64,000 nt of DNA from Phytohabitans rumicis (GTDB lineage Bacteria; Actinomycetota; Actinomycetes; Mycobacteriales; Micromonosporaceae): contig NZ_BLPG01000001.1 of NCBI RefSeq assembly GCF_011764445.1, positions 5,907,001-5,971,000 of the forward strand, in the 5' to 3' direction. The position numbers and the translations under genes are program-made. The notes under the pieces were generated by a model. The model saw only the letters and a program-made list of their open reading frames with translations. It ran no database searches and was not told the DNA's origin. This document shows, in pieces, positions 15,401-24,309 of this stretch. Positions within the stretch are counted from its first letter, which is position 1. Every line of letters starts with the position of its first letter.

Positions 15401-17401
15401 GTGACCGCGACCGTATCGGAGAAGCAAGCCCGCCAGGTGGCCGAGGCCGCCCGTGAGTCGGAATGGCGCAAGCCGAGCTTCGGCAAGGAGCTGTTCCTCG
15501 GAAAGCTTCGGCTGGATCTGATCGATCCCTGGCCCGCCGGCGCGCCCAGTCCTGACGCGGAGGACTTCCTCGCCAAGCTCGACGCGTACGCGCGTTCCGA
15601 AGTGGACGGTGCGCGGATCGAGCGCGAGGCCCGCATCCCCGACGAGGTCTTCCAAGGTCTGGCGGAGCTCGGCGCCTTCGGCATGAAGATCGACAAGGAC
15701 TACGGCGGGCTCGGGCTCTCCAACCTGTACTACACCAAGGCGTTGACGCTCATCGGCTCGGTGAACCCGTCGCTCGGCGCGCTGCTGTCCGCGCACCAGT
15801 CGATCGGCGTGCCGCAGCCGCTGAAGATCTTCGGCACCCCCGAGCAGAAAAAGGCGTTCCTGCCCCGGCTGGCGGGCGGGGAGGTCTCCGCGTTCCTGCT
15901 CACCGAGCCGGACGTCGGCTCCGACCCGGCGCGCCTCGGCACCATCGCCGAGCCGGTCGAGGGCGGCTACAAGCTCAACGGCGTGAAGCTGTGGGCCACC
16001 AACGGCTCCGTGGCCACCCTCCTGGTCGTGATGGCTCGGGTGCCGGACAAGGGCATCACCGCGTTCGTGGTCGAGGGCGACGCGCCGGGCATCACGGTCG
16101 AGCGCCGCAACGAGTTCCTCGGGCTGCGCGGGCTGGAAAACAGCGTGACCCGGTTCCACGACGTGTTCGTGCCCGCCGAAAACGTCATCGGCGGCCTCGG
16201 CAAGGGCCTGAAGATCGCGCTGACCACGCTCAACACCGGGCGCCTGTCGCTGCCCGCGATGTGCGTCGGCGCCGGCAAGTGGTCGCTCAACGTCGCCCGC
16301 GAGTGGGCCGCGGAGCGGGTGCAGTGGGGCCGCCCGGTCGGGCAGCACGAGGCGGTGGCCAAGAAGATCGCGTTCATCGCCGCGACGACGTACGCGATGG
16401 AGTCCATGTTGGACCTCTGCTGCCTGATCGCGGACGACGACCGCAACGACATCCGCATCGAGGCCGCGCTCGTCAAGCTCTTCGCCAGCGAGATGGCCTG
16501 GCAGGTCGCCGACGAGCTGATCCAGATCCGGGGCGGCCGCGGCTACGAGACCGCCGCCTCGCTGGCCGCCCGCGGCGAGCGCGCGGTCGAGGTCGAGCAG
16601 ATCCTGCGCGACCTGCGGATCAACCGGATCTTCGAGGGCTCCACCGAGATCATGCACCTGCTCATCGCCCGCGAGGCCGTCGACGCCCACCTGTCGGTCG
16701 CCGGCGACATCATCGACCCGGACGCCGGGCTCGGGCGCAAGGCCCGCGCCGGGGCGCGGGCCGGCGCGTTCTACGCGAAGTGGCTCCCGACGCTCGCGGT
16801 CGGTCGTGGCCAGGTCCCCATGGGGTACGGCGAGTTCGGCCCCCTCGCGACCCATCTGCGGTACGTCGAGCGCGCCTCCCGCAAGCTCGCCCGGTCCACC
16901 TTCTACGCGATGTCCCGCTGGCAGGGCAAGCTGGAGCGCAAGCAGGGCTTCCTCGGCCGGATCGTGGACATCGGCGCGGAGCTCTTCGCGATGTCGGCGG
17001 TCTGCGTACGGGCCCGTTCTGAGCGCGGCGAGCACCCGGAAGGCGTGGAACTGGCCGACCTCTTCTGCCGGCAGGCGCGACTGCGGGCCGAGGCGCTCTT
17101 CGACGCGCTGTGGGACAACACCGACACGCTCGACGTAAAGGTGGCCAAGCGGGTGCTGGAGGGGCACTACGCGTTCCTGGAGGAGGGCGTGGTCACCGCA
17201 CCGACCGACGCCGCCTGGGTAGCAACCTGGGAGCCCGGCGAGTCCACGGCCGAAGACGTCCGCCGCCGCATCCCCCGCCCCCTTCGTAACCGCCCCGCGC
17301 GCCTCGCGCAGGCCTCGCGCCGCGCGCGGCCCGTGCGCGTCGTGCGGCCCGGGCCCGCGCGGTCTGTGCGCGTCGATCAAGGGCATATGGTCGTGGTTTG
17401 A
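15401..17401 (+). CDS. Acyl-CoA dehydrogenase, long form, ending in a repeat
   Basis: This 666-residue FAD enzyme performs alpha,beta-dehydrogenation of acyl-CoA. The N-terminal helical domain (about 60-150) is followed by the FAD/substrate motif FLLTEPDVGSDPARL, FHDVFVPAENVIG, and QIRGGRGYETAASL with RINRIFEGSTEIM near residues 370-420. A further roughly 200 residues resemble the extended VLCAD/ACAD9-type tail. The GTG at 15401 is preceded by AAGGGGG. The final residues (VRVDQGHMVVV) are encoded by palindrome A4, and the stop TGA lies in its loop. The Arg/Pro-rich tail from about residue 620 is low-complexity and probably secondary. Confidence 0.9.
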   Translation: MTATVSEKQARQVAEAARESEWRKPSFGKELFLGKLRLDLIDPWPAGAPSPDAEDFLAKLDAYARSEVDGARIEREARIPDEVFQGLAELGAFGMKIDKDYGGLGLSNLYYTKALTLIGSVNPSLGALLSAHQSIGVPQPLKIFGTPEQKKAFLPRLAGGEVSAFLLTEPDVGSDPARLGTIAEPVEGGYKLNGVKLWATNGSVATLLVVMARVPDKGITAFVVEGDAPGITVERRNEFLGLRGLENSVTRFHDVFVPAENVIGGLGKGLKIALTTLNTGRLSLPAMCVGAGKWSLNVAREWAAERVQWGRPVGQHEAVAKKIAFIAATTYAMESMLDLCCLIADDDRNDIRIEAALVKLFASEMAWQVADELIQIRGGRGYETAASLAARGERAVEVEQILRDLRINRIFEGSTEIMHLLIAREAVDAHLSVAGDIIDPDAGLGRKARAGARAGAFYAKWLPTLAVGRGQVPMGYGEFGPLATHLRYVERASRKLARSTFYAMSRWQGKLERKQGFLGRIVDIGAELFAMSAVCVRARSERGEHPEGVELADLFCRQARLRAEALFDALWDNTDTLDVKVAKRVLEGHYAFLEEGVVTAPTDAAWVATWEPGESTAEDVRRRIPRPLRNRPARLAQASRRARPVRVVRPGPARSVRVDQGHMVVV

Positions 17402-17454
17402 TCTCCAATCCACGACCGTTTGCCCTTGATCGGCGTGGAAGTCCTTGATCGCGG
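17370..17454. repeat. Palindrome family A, copy A4
   Basis: The arms start CGTCGATCAAGGGCATATGG (17371) and end CCCTTGATCGGCG (17435) around a TTTGATCTCCAAT loop, with an outer half-arm GTCCTTGATCGCGG at 17441-17454. The left arm and loop are translated as the last codons of the acyl-CoA dehydrogenase. The outer half-arm lies just before the next + strand gene. Confidence 0.85.
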
Positions 17455-17486
17455 CGGAATCCCGTCTGCTACGGGAAGCTATCGGT

Positions 17487-18092
17487 GTGAAGATTTACGC
17501 CGACCGCGCGCCGACCATCGCCCGCCAGATCCTCACCGACCTACTCGTCGTCGCATGGGTGTACGCGGCGATCCGGATGGCCTTGTGGGTGCATGACCTG
17601 GTCCAGAAGCTCGCTATTCCCGGGCAGAAGCTCGAAGGTGCCGGCACCGGGATGGCCGACAACCTGGACAGCATCAGCGGAACGATCGACCGTGTGCCCG
17701 TCGTCGGCGACGATCTCACGTCGCCCTTCGAGAAGGCCGCGGACGCCGCCCGGTCGCTCGCCGACGCCGGGCAGCAACAGCAGGACCTGGTGGACAACCT
17801 GGCACTCGCGCTGTCCCTCGGGCTGCTGGTGTTTCCGCTCGGCATCGTGCTGCTGGTCTGGCTGCCGCTGCGGGTGCGCTGGATGAGGCGGGCCGGCGCC
17901 GCGGCGGCGCTGCGGTCCGCGCCCGCCGGCCGGGACCTGCTCGCCTTGCGGGCGCTCGCCAACCAGCCGCTGCGCAAGCTGACCCGGATCGACCCGGACG
18001 TGGCCGAGGCATGGCGCCGCGGCGACGACTCCACCGTCGACGCCCTGGCCGGACTGGAGCTACGCGCCCTCGGCCTGCGCGCGCGTACATGA
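17487..18092 (+). CDS. Hypothetical membrane protein with two transmembrane segments
   Basis: The protein has 201 residues from GTG 17487, with GGGAAG eight nt upstream. Hydrophobic segments are at about residues 16-36 (LTDLLVVAWVYAAIRMALWV) and 125-150 (ALSLGLLVFPLGIVLLVWL). Between them lies a 90-residue extracytoplasmic loop with possible coiled-coil (FEKAADAARSLADAGQQQQ). The C-terminal 60 residues are cytoplasmic and basic. The frame upstream of the GTG runs into palindrome A4 and is not used. No family function is known to me. Confidence 0.75.
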   Translation: MKIYADRAPTIARQILTDLLVVAWVYAAIRMALWVHDLVQKLAIPGQKLEGAGTGMADNLDSISGTIDRVPVVGDDLTSPFEKAADAARSLADAGQQQQDLVDNLALALSLGLLVFPLGIVLLVWLPLRVRWMRRAGAAAALRSAPAGRDLLALRALANQPLRKLTRIDPDVAEAWRRGDDSTVDALAGLELRALGLRART

Positions 18093-18118
18093 CCACGCCG
18101 TGCCCGCGCTCGCGCCGC

Positions 18119-18202
18119 GACGATCAAGGATTTGTGCGTCGATCAAGGGCATACGGTCGTGGTTTAGAGATCAAAGCACGACCATATGCCCTTGATCGAC
18201 GC
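18119..18202. repeat. Palindrome family A, copy A5
   Basis: The inner hairpin 18136-18202 has arms starting GCGTCGATCAAGGGCATACG and a loop around TTTAGAGATCAAAG. An outer half-arm GACGATCAAGGA lies at 18119-18130. It separates the convergent membrane-protein gene (+) and zur (-). Confidence 0.85.
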
Positions 18203-18230
18203 GGAAAAAGAGGGGCGGCGCAGCGCGGGG

Positions 18231-18632
18231 TTAGCAGGTGCAGTTGGGGCAGGTGCCGAAGATCTCCAGGGTGTGGCTCACCGCCACGTAACCGTGCTTG
18301 GCGGCGACCCGATCGGCCCAGCTCTCCACCGCGGGCCCCTCGACCTCGACGGTACGGCCACAGCTGCGGCACACCAGGTGGTGATGGTGACCCTCGCTGC
18401 AGCGCCGGTACAGGTGCTCCCCGCCGGGCGGGCGCATGACGTCGATCTCACCGGAGTCGGCGAGGCCCTGCAGCGTCCGGTAGACCGTGGTCAGGCCCAC
18501 CCGCTCGCCGCGTTCGCGCAGCATGGCGTGCAGTTCCTGGGCGCTGTGGAAGCCCTCGACCTCACGCAGCAACACGCTGACCGCGGTGCGCTGGCGGGTG
18601 TTGCGGACCGTGCCGGTCACTTCCTCGGTCAT
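18231..18632 (-). CDS. zur: Zinc uptake regulator Zur (Fur family)
   Basis: This 133-residue Fur-family repressor has an N-terminal winged helix (residues 8-80; RQRTAVSVLLREV, GLTTVYRTLQGLADSG) and a metal/dimerisation domain with CSEGHHHHLVCRSCGR and FGTCPNCTC. These supply the CxxC pairs of the structural zinc site and the HHHH regulatory region. It lies at the end of the znuACB-smtB cluster, which identifies it as Zur rather than Fur. The ATG overlaps the smtB stop (TAATG). It should bind the TGACAAT-N-ATTGTCA palindrome upstream of znuA when zinc is replete. Confidence 0.93.
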   Translation of the reverse strand: MTEEVTGTVRNTRQRTAVSVLLREVEGFHSAQELHAMLRERGERVGLTTVYRTLQGLADSGEIDVMRPPGGEHLYRRCSEGHHHHLVCRSCGRTVEVEGPAVESWADRVAAKHGYVAVSHTLEIFGTCPNCTC

Positions 18633-18931
18633 TATCTGGCCTCCCGGGCGTGGCTGACGGCGTCGGCCACGATATGCGCGATGTGCTCATCGACCAGCGT
18701 GTAGGCGATTTCGCGACCGCGCCGGGCACCACGCACCACGCCGGCTCCGCGCAGGACCCGCAGGTGCTGGGAGACGAGCGGCTGCGCGGCACCGAGCTTG
18801 TCGACCAGCTCATGGACGCAGCGCTCGCCCTCGGCGAGCTCGGTGACGATCGCCACCCGGATCGGGGCGGACAGGGCACGCAGCAGTTCGCCCGCGCGCT
18901 CGTACGCCTCATAGCCGGTCGTCGTGGTCAC
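18632..18931 (-). CDS. ArsR/SmtB-family zinc-sensing repressor
   Basis: The protein has 99 residues from GTG 18931. The winged helix has LRALSAPIRVAIV, CVHELVDKL and PLVSQHLRVLRGAGVV. The C-terminal helix DEHIAHIVADAVSHARE fits the alpha-5 zinc motif D-x-H-x10-H-x2-E exactly, as in SmtB, so the sensed metal is predicted to be zinc. Its place before zur matches the smtB-furB pair of mycobacteria, where SmtB represses furB when zinc is low. It is joined to zur by a TAATG overlap. No 12-2-12 operator was found nearby, so the target is unknown. Confidence 0.9.
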   Translation of the reverse strand: MTTTTGYEAYERAGELLRALSAPIRVAIVTELAEGERCVHELVDKLGAAQPLVSQHLRVLRGAGVVRGARRGREIAYTLVDEHIAHIVADAVSHAREAR

Positions 18932-18961
18932 CCCGCAACCGTAAACCAAATTGGCCGAACG

Positions 18962-19837
18962 TCAGCGCTCCAGTACCACGTCTGGCGGTTCCACATCAGC
19001 CGTGCGGGGCAGTGCCGGCAGCTGCCGGCGCAAGACCCGCCAGGTCGCGGCGCCGACGGACAGGGCCAGGAACGCGGCGATCGCCAGCACGACAATCGTC
19101 GCCCCGGCCGCCGTGTTGGCCTCCCCGGCGAGCCAGACGCCGGTGCCGGCGGACAGCACGCCCAGGCCCATCGCGGCCGCCATCGTGCCGCGGAAGCCGC
19201 GCGTGACCTGCTGGGCGGCCGCGACCGGCACCACCATCAGCGCGCTCACCAGGAGCAGGCCGACAGTGCGCATGGCGATCGTCACGGTGACCGCGGTGGT
19301 GACGGCGAGCAGCACGTTCAAGGTCCGCACCGGCAGGCCGGACACCTTCGCGTACTCCTCGTCATGGCAGATCGCGAAGAGCGCCGGGCGGAGCAGGAGC
19401 ATGGCGGCGAGAACGCCGGCCCCCAGCACGACGATCACCACGAGATCGGTGCTCGACGTCGTGATCAGGGATCCGAAGAGGTACGACATGAGGTTGGCGT
19501 TGCTGCTGTTCTTGGAGAGCCCGACGAGCATCACGCCGCCCGCGATGCCCCCGTAGAAGAGCATCGCCAGCGCGAGGTCGCCGGAGGTGCGGCCGCGCTC
19601 GCGCAGCAGTTCGATGGCGACCGCGCCGGCGGCTGCCACGATCACCGCGGTGATCACGGGGGAGCGGTCGAGCAGCAGCCCCACACCCACGCCGGTCAGC
19701 GCGACGTGGCCGATGCCGTCGCCGATCAGCGACATCCGCCGCTGCACCAGGTAGATGCCCAGGGCCGGCGCGGCCAGGCCCACCACGAGCGCGCCGACCA
19801 GCGCACGGATCATGAAGTCGTACTGGAACATGCTCAT
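18962..19837 (-). CDS. znuB: Zinc ABC transporter permease ZnuB
   Basis: This 291-residue membrane permease of the metal ABC (ABC-3) family has eight or nine hydrophobic segments. Characteristic stretches are YLVQRRMSLIGDGIGHVALTG (cytoplasmic coupling region) and GLLLVSALMVVPVAAAQ. The ATG at 19837 overlaps the znuC stop (ATGA). It forms the channel for zinc delivered by ZnuA, driven by ZnuC. It is followed after 30 nt by the smtB-like gene on the same strand. Confidence 0.93.
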   Translation of the reverse strand: MSMFQYDFMIRALVGALVVGLAAPALGIYLVQRRMSLIGDGIGHVALTGVGVGLLLDRSPVITAVIVAAAGAVAIELLRERGRTSGDLALAMLFYGGIAGGVMLVGLSKNSSNANLMSYLFGSLITTSSTDLVVIVVLGAGVLAAMLLLRPALFAICHDEEYAKVSGLPVRTLNVLLAVTTAVTVTIAMRTVGLLLVSALMVVPVAAAQQVTRGFRGTMAAAMGLGVLSAGTGVWLAGEANTAAGATIVVLAIAAFLALSVGAATWRVLRRQLPALPRTADVEPPDVVLER

Positions 19838-20595
19838 GACAGGACGACCCCGCGCGGCTCCTCGTGCGCATGTGGGTGGACATGGTCGTGGTCCGGCGCG
19901 GCGTGATAGCCCGCCGGCGGCGGGCACGCGCCGTCGTGTGCGATCTCCCCATCGTGTACGACGACAGCCCGCCCCACGAGCGGCTGGAGGGGACCGAGTT
20001 CGTGGGCGACGAGGAGCACCGTCCCGCCCTCGGCGACGAACCCGCCCAGCGCCTCCGCGAACGCCTCCTGGCTGGTCGCGTCGACGCCGGCGGTCGGCTC
20101 GTCGAGGACCAGCAGCTCCGGCTCGCCGGCGAGGGCGCGGGCGATGAGCGTGCGCTGCTGCTGCCCGCCGGACAGGGTGGCGACCGGGTCGCCGGCCCGG
20201 TCCAGCAGCCCGACGGCGGTGAGCGCGGCGGTGACCGCGGCCCGGTCGGCGCCGCCCGGTGGCCGCAGTACGCCCCGGCGGGCCAGCCGGCCGGAGGCGA
20301 CGACCTCGCGGACGGTGGCGGGCACCCCACCGGCCGCCCCGACACGCTGCGGGACGTACCCGATGCGGCGCCACTGCCGGAACCGCCGCTGCGGCGTGCC
20401 GAACAGCGTGATCGCGCCCCCGCGCAGCGGGACGAGGCCGAGGATGGCGCGGATCAGGGTCGACTTGCCCGAGCCGTTCGCGCCCAGGATCGCGACGACC
20501 TCGCCTTGCGCGACGGTGAGGCAGACGTCACGCAGGACGGGGCGGTCGCCGTAGCCGACCACCCCGTGCGACACGTCAACGACGGTGCCGGTCAT
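19834..20595 (-). CDS. znuC: Zinc ABC transporter ATPase ZnuC
   Basis: This 253-residue ATPase has Walker A GANGSGKST near residue 39, Q-loop YVPQRVG, signature LSGGQQQR, Walker B LLVLDEPTAG and switch His in LLVAHELG. The C-terminus has a histidine-rich tail (HAAPDHDHVHPHAHEE) that may store or sense zinc. Start ATG 20595 overlaps the znuA stop by 4 nt. Frame upstream of it is antisense-like read-through inside znuA. Confidence 0.93.
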   Translation of the reverse strand: MTGTVVDVSHGVVGYGDRPVLRDVCLTVAQGEVVAILGANGSGKSTLIRAILGLVPLRGGAITLFGTPQRRFRQWRRIGYVPQRVGAAGGVPATVREVVASGRLARRGVLRPPGGADRAAVTAALTAVGLLDRAGDPVATLSGGQQQRTLIARALAGEPELLVLDEPTAGVDATSQEAFAEALGGFVAEGGTVLLVAHELGPLQPLVGRAVVVHDGEIAHDGACPPPAGYHAAPDHDHVHPHAHEEPRGVVLS

Positions 20596-21542
20596 GTGCA
20601 CCCCAGCGCCGTCTGGAGCGTGGCGAGGTTCTTCCGCATGACCGAAAAGTAGTCGTCGGTGCTGCCCGCCTGCAGCCCTTCGATCGGATCGAGTACCGCG
20701 GTCTTGGCCCCGACCTCCTGCGCGATGGTGTCGGCCACCTTGGGGCTGACCAGCGTCTCGAAGAAGATCGTGGTGGCCTTGTGCTCCTTGGCCTCCTCGG
20801 CGACCTCGGCCAGCCGCTGCGGGGACGGTTCCGCCTCCGGGGTGAGGCCGGTGATGCCGATCTGCTCCAGGTTGTACCGTTCCGCGAGGTAGCCGAACGC
20901 CGAGTGGCTCGTCACGATCTCCCGGCGTTGACAGGTTTTCAGGCCCTCGGCGTACTCCTTGTCGAGCGTCTCCAACTCGGACCGCAAGGTGGCCGCGCGG
21001 GCCGTGTAGTCGGCGGCCCGGTCCGGATCCGCCTGGCCGAGGCGCTCGGCGACCTTGTCGCCGATGGTGGCCAGCCGGGTGGGGTCGAGCCATATGTGCG
21101 GGTCCTTGCCGCCGGTCGACTCCGGCTCCTCGGTCGCCGCTTCGCCCTCGTGCTCGTGGCCGGCGGTGGCGTCCAGCAGCGGCACGGCGCTGGACACGTC
21201 GAACGCCCGGTCGCCGCCCTGCTGCTCGATGGCCTCGTCGACGGCTGGCTGGAAGCCCTTGAGGTAGACGATCACCTTCGCGTCGGTGATCTGCGCCACC
21301 TGGTCGGGGTTGAGCTCGAGATCGTGCGGCTCGGCGCCGGGTTTGGCCAGGTTTGTCACGTCCACCGCGTCACCGCCGACCTTCTCGGCGACGAACTGCA
21401 GCGGGTAGAAGGCGGCGACGACGTCGACCTTGCCGGACGCGTTGCCGGCGCTCGAATCGTTGCCGCACGCGGCGAGCGTGCCGATGGCGAGGGCCGTGGC
21501 GGCTCCGATAACGAGCGCCCGAGGGGTGGGGCGGTTACGCAT
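20592..21542 (-). CDS. znuA: Zinc-binding lipoprotein ZnuA
   Basis: The protein has 316 residues from ATG 21542, with a GGAGAG ribosome site. The lipoprotein signal ends LGTLAACGND, giving a lipidated Cys near residue 26. Metal ligands are the conserved histidines in AEPHDLEL, DPHIWLDP and TSHSAFGYL plus an acidic residue near the C-terminus. A short His-acidic loop (GHEHEGEAATEE) is typical of zinc-specific members. An in-frame ATG at 21563 would lie on the Zur operator, so 21542 is preferred. It is the first gene of znuA-znuC-znuB-smtB-zur. Confidence 0.94.
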   Translation of the reverse strand: MRNRPTPRALVIGAATALAIGTLAACGNDSSAGNASGKVDVVAAFYPLQFVAEKVGGDAVDVTNLAKPGAEPHDLELNPDQVAQITDAKVIVYLKGFQPAVDEAIEQQGGDRAFDVSSAVPLLDATAGHEHEGEAATEEPESTGGKDPHIWLDPTRLATIGDKVAERLGQADPDRAADYTARAATLRSELETLDKEYAEGLKTCQRREIVTSHSAFGYLAERYNLEQIGITGLTPEAEPSPQRLAEVAEEAKEHKATTIFFETLVSPKVADTIAQEVGAKTAVLDPIEGLQAGSTDDYFSVMRKNLATLQTALGCT

Positions 21543-21562
21543 GCCCCAACTCTCCGCCTTCA

Positions 21563-21577
21563 TGACAATGATTGTCA
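21563..21577 (-). promoter_or_regulatory. Zur operator upstream of znuA
   Basis: TGACAATGATTGTCA is a perfect 7-1-7 inverted repeat, in an AT-rich setting unusual for this genome. It is centred 28 nt before the znuA start codon. It resembles actinobacterial Zur boxes, and the zur gene is in the operon it controls, so autoregulation by zinc is expected. Confidence 0.85.
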
Positions 21578-21597
21578 AAAGCGCATGCATCGGAGCT

Positions 21598-21650
21598 GCA
21601 AGGAAGGGCACCCTATTAACGAATTTTGCATAGGAGGGGTCCCCTCCTAA
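21598..21650. repeat. Palindrome family B, copy B2 (arms diverged)
   Basis: The left arm GCAAGGAAGGGCACCC and right arm GGAGGGGTCCCCTCC belong to two different arm subtypes, so the pairing is imperfect. The loop has the GAATTTTGCAT core. It lies between the znuA promoter and the 3' end of the minus-strand gene at 21647, overlapping that gene's stop. Confidence 0.7.
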
Positions 21651-21880
21651 CTCATGATCTTGAGGAGGGCGGTGGCGATGAGGACCGTGAGGATGACTAT
21701 CCGGACGATGCGGCGGCCCGGCGGCTGCGTCGACCAGGTCAGCGACATCAGGTAGATCAGGGCGGCCGCGATCGCGAGCAGCACGATCCCGCCGATCACG
21801 CCGGGCGCGAAGAGCCCCACGAGAACGGCGGCGAGCGCCACCAGGAACACGGTCGTGGGGTTGATCCGCGTAGAATTCAC
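21647..21880 (-). CDS. Small hydrophobic membrane protein
   Basis: This 77-residue protein starts at GTG 21880. Two hydrophobic segments (TTVFLVALAAVLVGLFAPGV and IVLLAIAAALIYLMSLTW) are followed by a short basic loop and a third segment at the C-terminus (IVRIVILTVLIATALL). It may belong to the DUF6703-like actinobacterial proteins, but I cannot confirm that. The frame continues upstream to 22048 but overlaps the divergent gene at 21905. The function is unknown. Confidence 0.7.
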   Translation of the reverse strand: MNSTRINPTTVFLVALAAVLVGLFAPGVIGGIVLLAIAAALIYLMSLTWSTQPPGRRIVRIVILTVLIATALLKIMS

Positions 21881-21904
21881 CGGATCACTGTAGGAGGGGG
21901 CCCT

Positions 21905-22246
21905 GTGCTGGTGATGAACCGGTTCGTCGTCGAGGAGGACGCGGCGGCGACCTTCACCGAACGGGCCCACGCGGCGCTCGCCGCCCTCGCCACCCGCCCC
22001 GGCTACGTGCGCGGGCAGCTCACCCGATCGCTGGACGAGCCGCGACACTGGTGCCTGGCGACCGAGTGGGAGTCGGTGGGCACCTACCGGCGGGCGCTGG
22101 GGGACTTCGACGTGAAGGTGTACGCCACCCCGCTGCTCGCCGAGTCGCTGGACGAGCCGTCCGCGTACGAGATGCTCGCGGAGGCCGGCCCCGGCGGGCC
22201 GGTGGCGACCGCGGCCAGCGACCGGGCCGCCGATCCAGGTCGGTGA
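21905..22246 (+). CDS. Antibiotic biosynthesis monooxygenase (ABM)-like protein
   Basis: This 113-residue ferredoxin-like alpha/beta protein carries VMNRFVVEEDAAATFTERA for strand 1 and helix 1, then LAALATRPGYVRGQLTRS and CLATEWESVGTYRRAL. This is the pattern of the dimeric ABM/DUF3291-type heme- or quinol-interacting proteins. The GTG at 21905 has GGAGGGGG upstream. It shares a 24-nt intergenic gap with the divergent small membrane protein. The substrate is unknown. Confidence 0.78.
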   Translation: MLVMNRFVVEEDAAATFTERAHAALAALATRPGYVRGQLTRSLDEPRHWCLATEWESVGTYRRALGDFDVKVYATPLLAESLDEPSAYEMLAEAGPGGPVATAASDRAADPGR

Positions 22247-22260
22247 CTACTCTTGCGGCT

Positions 22261-22755
22261 ATGACGTTGCCGCCCGACGTGCCTGCGCCGCCGCCGGGGC
22301 CGGGGGTGACGCCGCCGTTCGCGGCCCCGCCGGTCGAGGGGCGTACGGCGCGGATGTGGCTGGGGCTCGGTGTCGCCGCGCTCGCCACGGTGCTTTGCTG
22401 CGGCGCCGGCGGGACCGCCCTGGTCGGGCTGGTGCTGACCCAGGCCGAGTCGCTGAACGAGCAGGCGCAGACCATCGTCGGCGACTACTTCGACGCGCTC
22501 TCGGAGGAGAAGTACGACGCCGCCTACGACCTGCTGTGCGAAGACGCCCAGGAGGACGAGTCGCCGCAGCAGTTCGCGGCCCGGGTCGCGCGCGAGCCGA
22601 AGATCACGTCGTACGAGGTGGGCGACGTGAAGCTGACCACACTCACCGTGCCGACCGACGTCACGTACGCGAGCGGTTCGCGCCAGACGCTGGAGGTGTC
22701 GCTCGCGCAGGACCGCGGCACCGGCCGGTTCGAGGTCTGCGGCATCGCGGAGTAA
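22261..22755 (+). CDS. Membrane-anchored protein with a DUF4878/NTF2-like domain
   Basis: The protein has 164 residues. A proline-rich cytoplasmic head (PPDVPAPPPGPG) precedes a transmembrane segment (WLGLGVAALATVLCCGAGG...) and a 105-residue extracytoplasmic domain. That domain begins IVGDYFDALSEEKYDAAYDLL, the usual opening of DUF4878/NTF2-like lumazine-type folds. Two cysteines (residues near 100 and 160) might form a disulfide. The function is unknown. Its stop is followed by a hairpin. Confidence 0.78.
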   Translation: MTLPPDVPAPPPGPGVTPPFAAPPVEGRTARMWLGLGVAALATVLCCGAGGTALVGLVLTQAESLNEQAQTIVGDYFDALSEEKYDAAYDLLCEDAQEDESPQQFAARVAREPKITSYEVGDVKLTTLTVPTDVTYASGSRQTLEVSLAQDRGTGRFEVCGIAE

Positions 22756-22769
22756 TCTGCTGGGGTTTG

Positions 22770-22794
22770 CACCACCGGTAACCGTACGGTGGTG
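22770..22794 (+). terminator. Hairpin downstream of the DUF4878-like gene
   Basis: CACCACCG and CGGTGGTG form a perfect 8-bp stem around a 9-nt loop, with no T-run after it. It may be a weak terminator or lie in the glyS leader, since glyS starts 75 nt downstream. Confidence 0.4.
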
Positions 22795-22868
22795 GCAGCC
22801 GTTATGTCGTTGTCCTTTAGTTGTCCCTTGATCCCCGCCGGCCGCCAGCCGGCGCAGGAGGAAATCAC

Positions 22869-24248
<1,380 letters not shown>

Positions 24249-24255
24249 CCAGGCC

Positions 24256-24309
24256 GCAAGGAAGGGCACCTTGTTATCGCATTCTGCCTAGGAAGGGACC
24301 CCTACTAAC
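24256..24309. repeat. Palindrome family B, copy B3
   Basis: GCAAGGAAGGGCACC on the left and GGAAGGGACCCCT on the right flank a loop with CGCATTCTGCC. It lies at the 3' end of glyS, and its right half encodes the last codons and stop of the convergent AbiEi-like gene (24288). Confidence 0.75.

Noticed and set aside
22756-22868. T-box or other riboswitch in the glyS leader
   Set aside because: No T-box sequence or specifier stem was found; only one short hairpin lies in a 113-nt leader.
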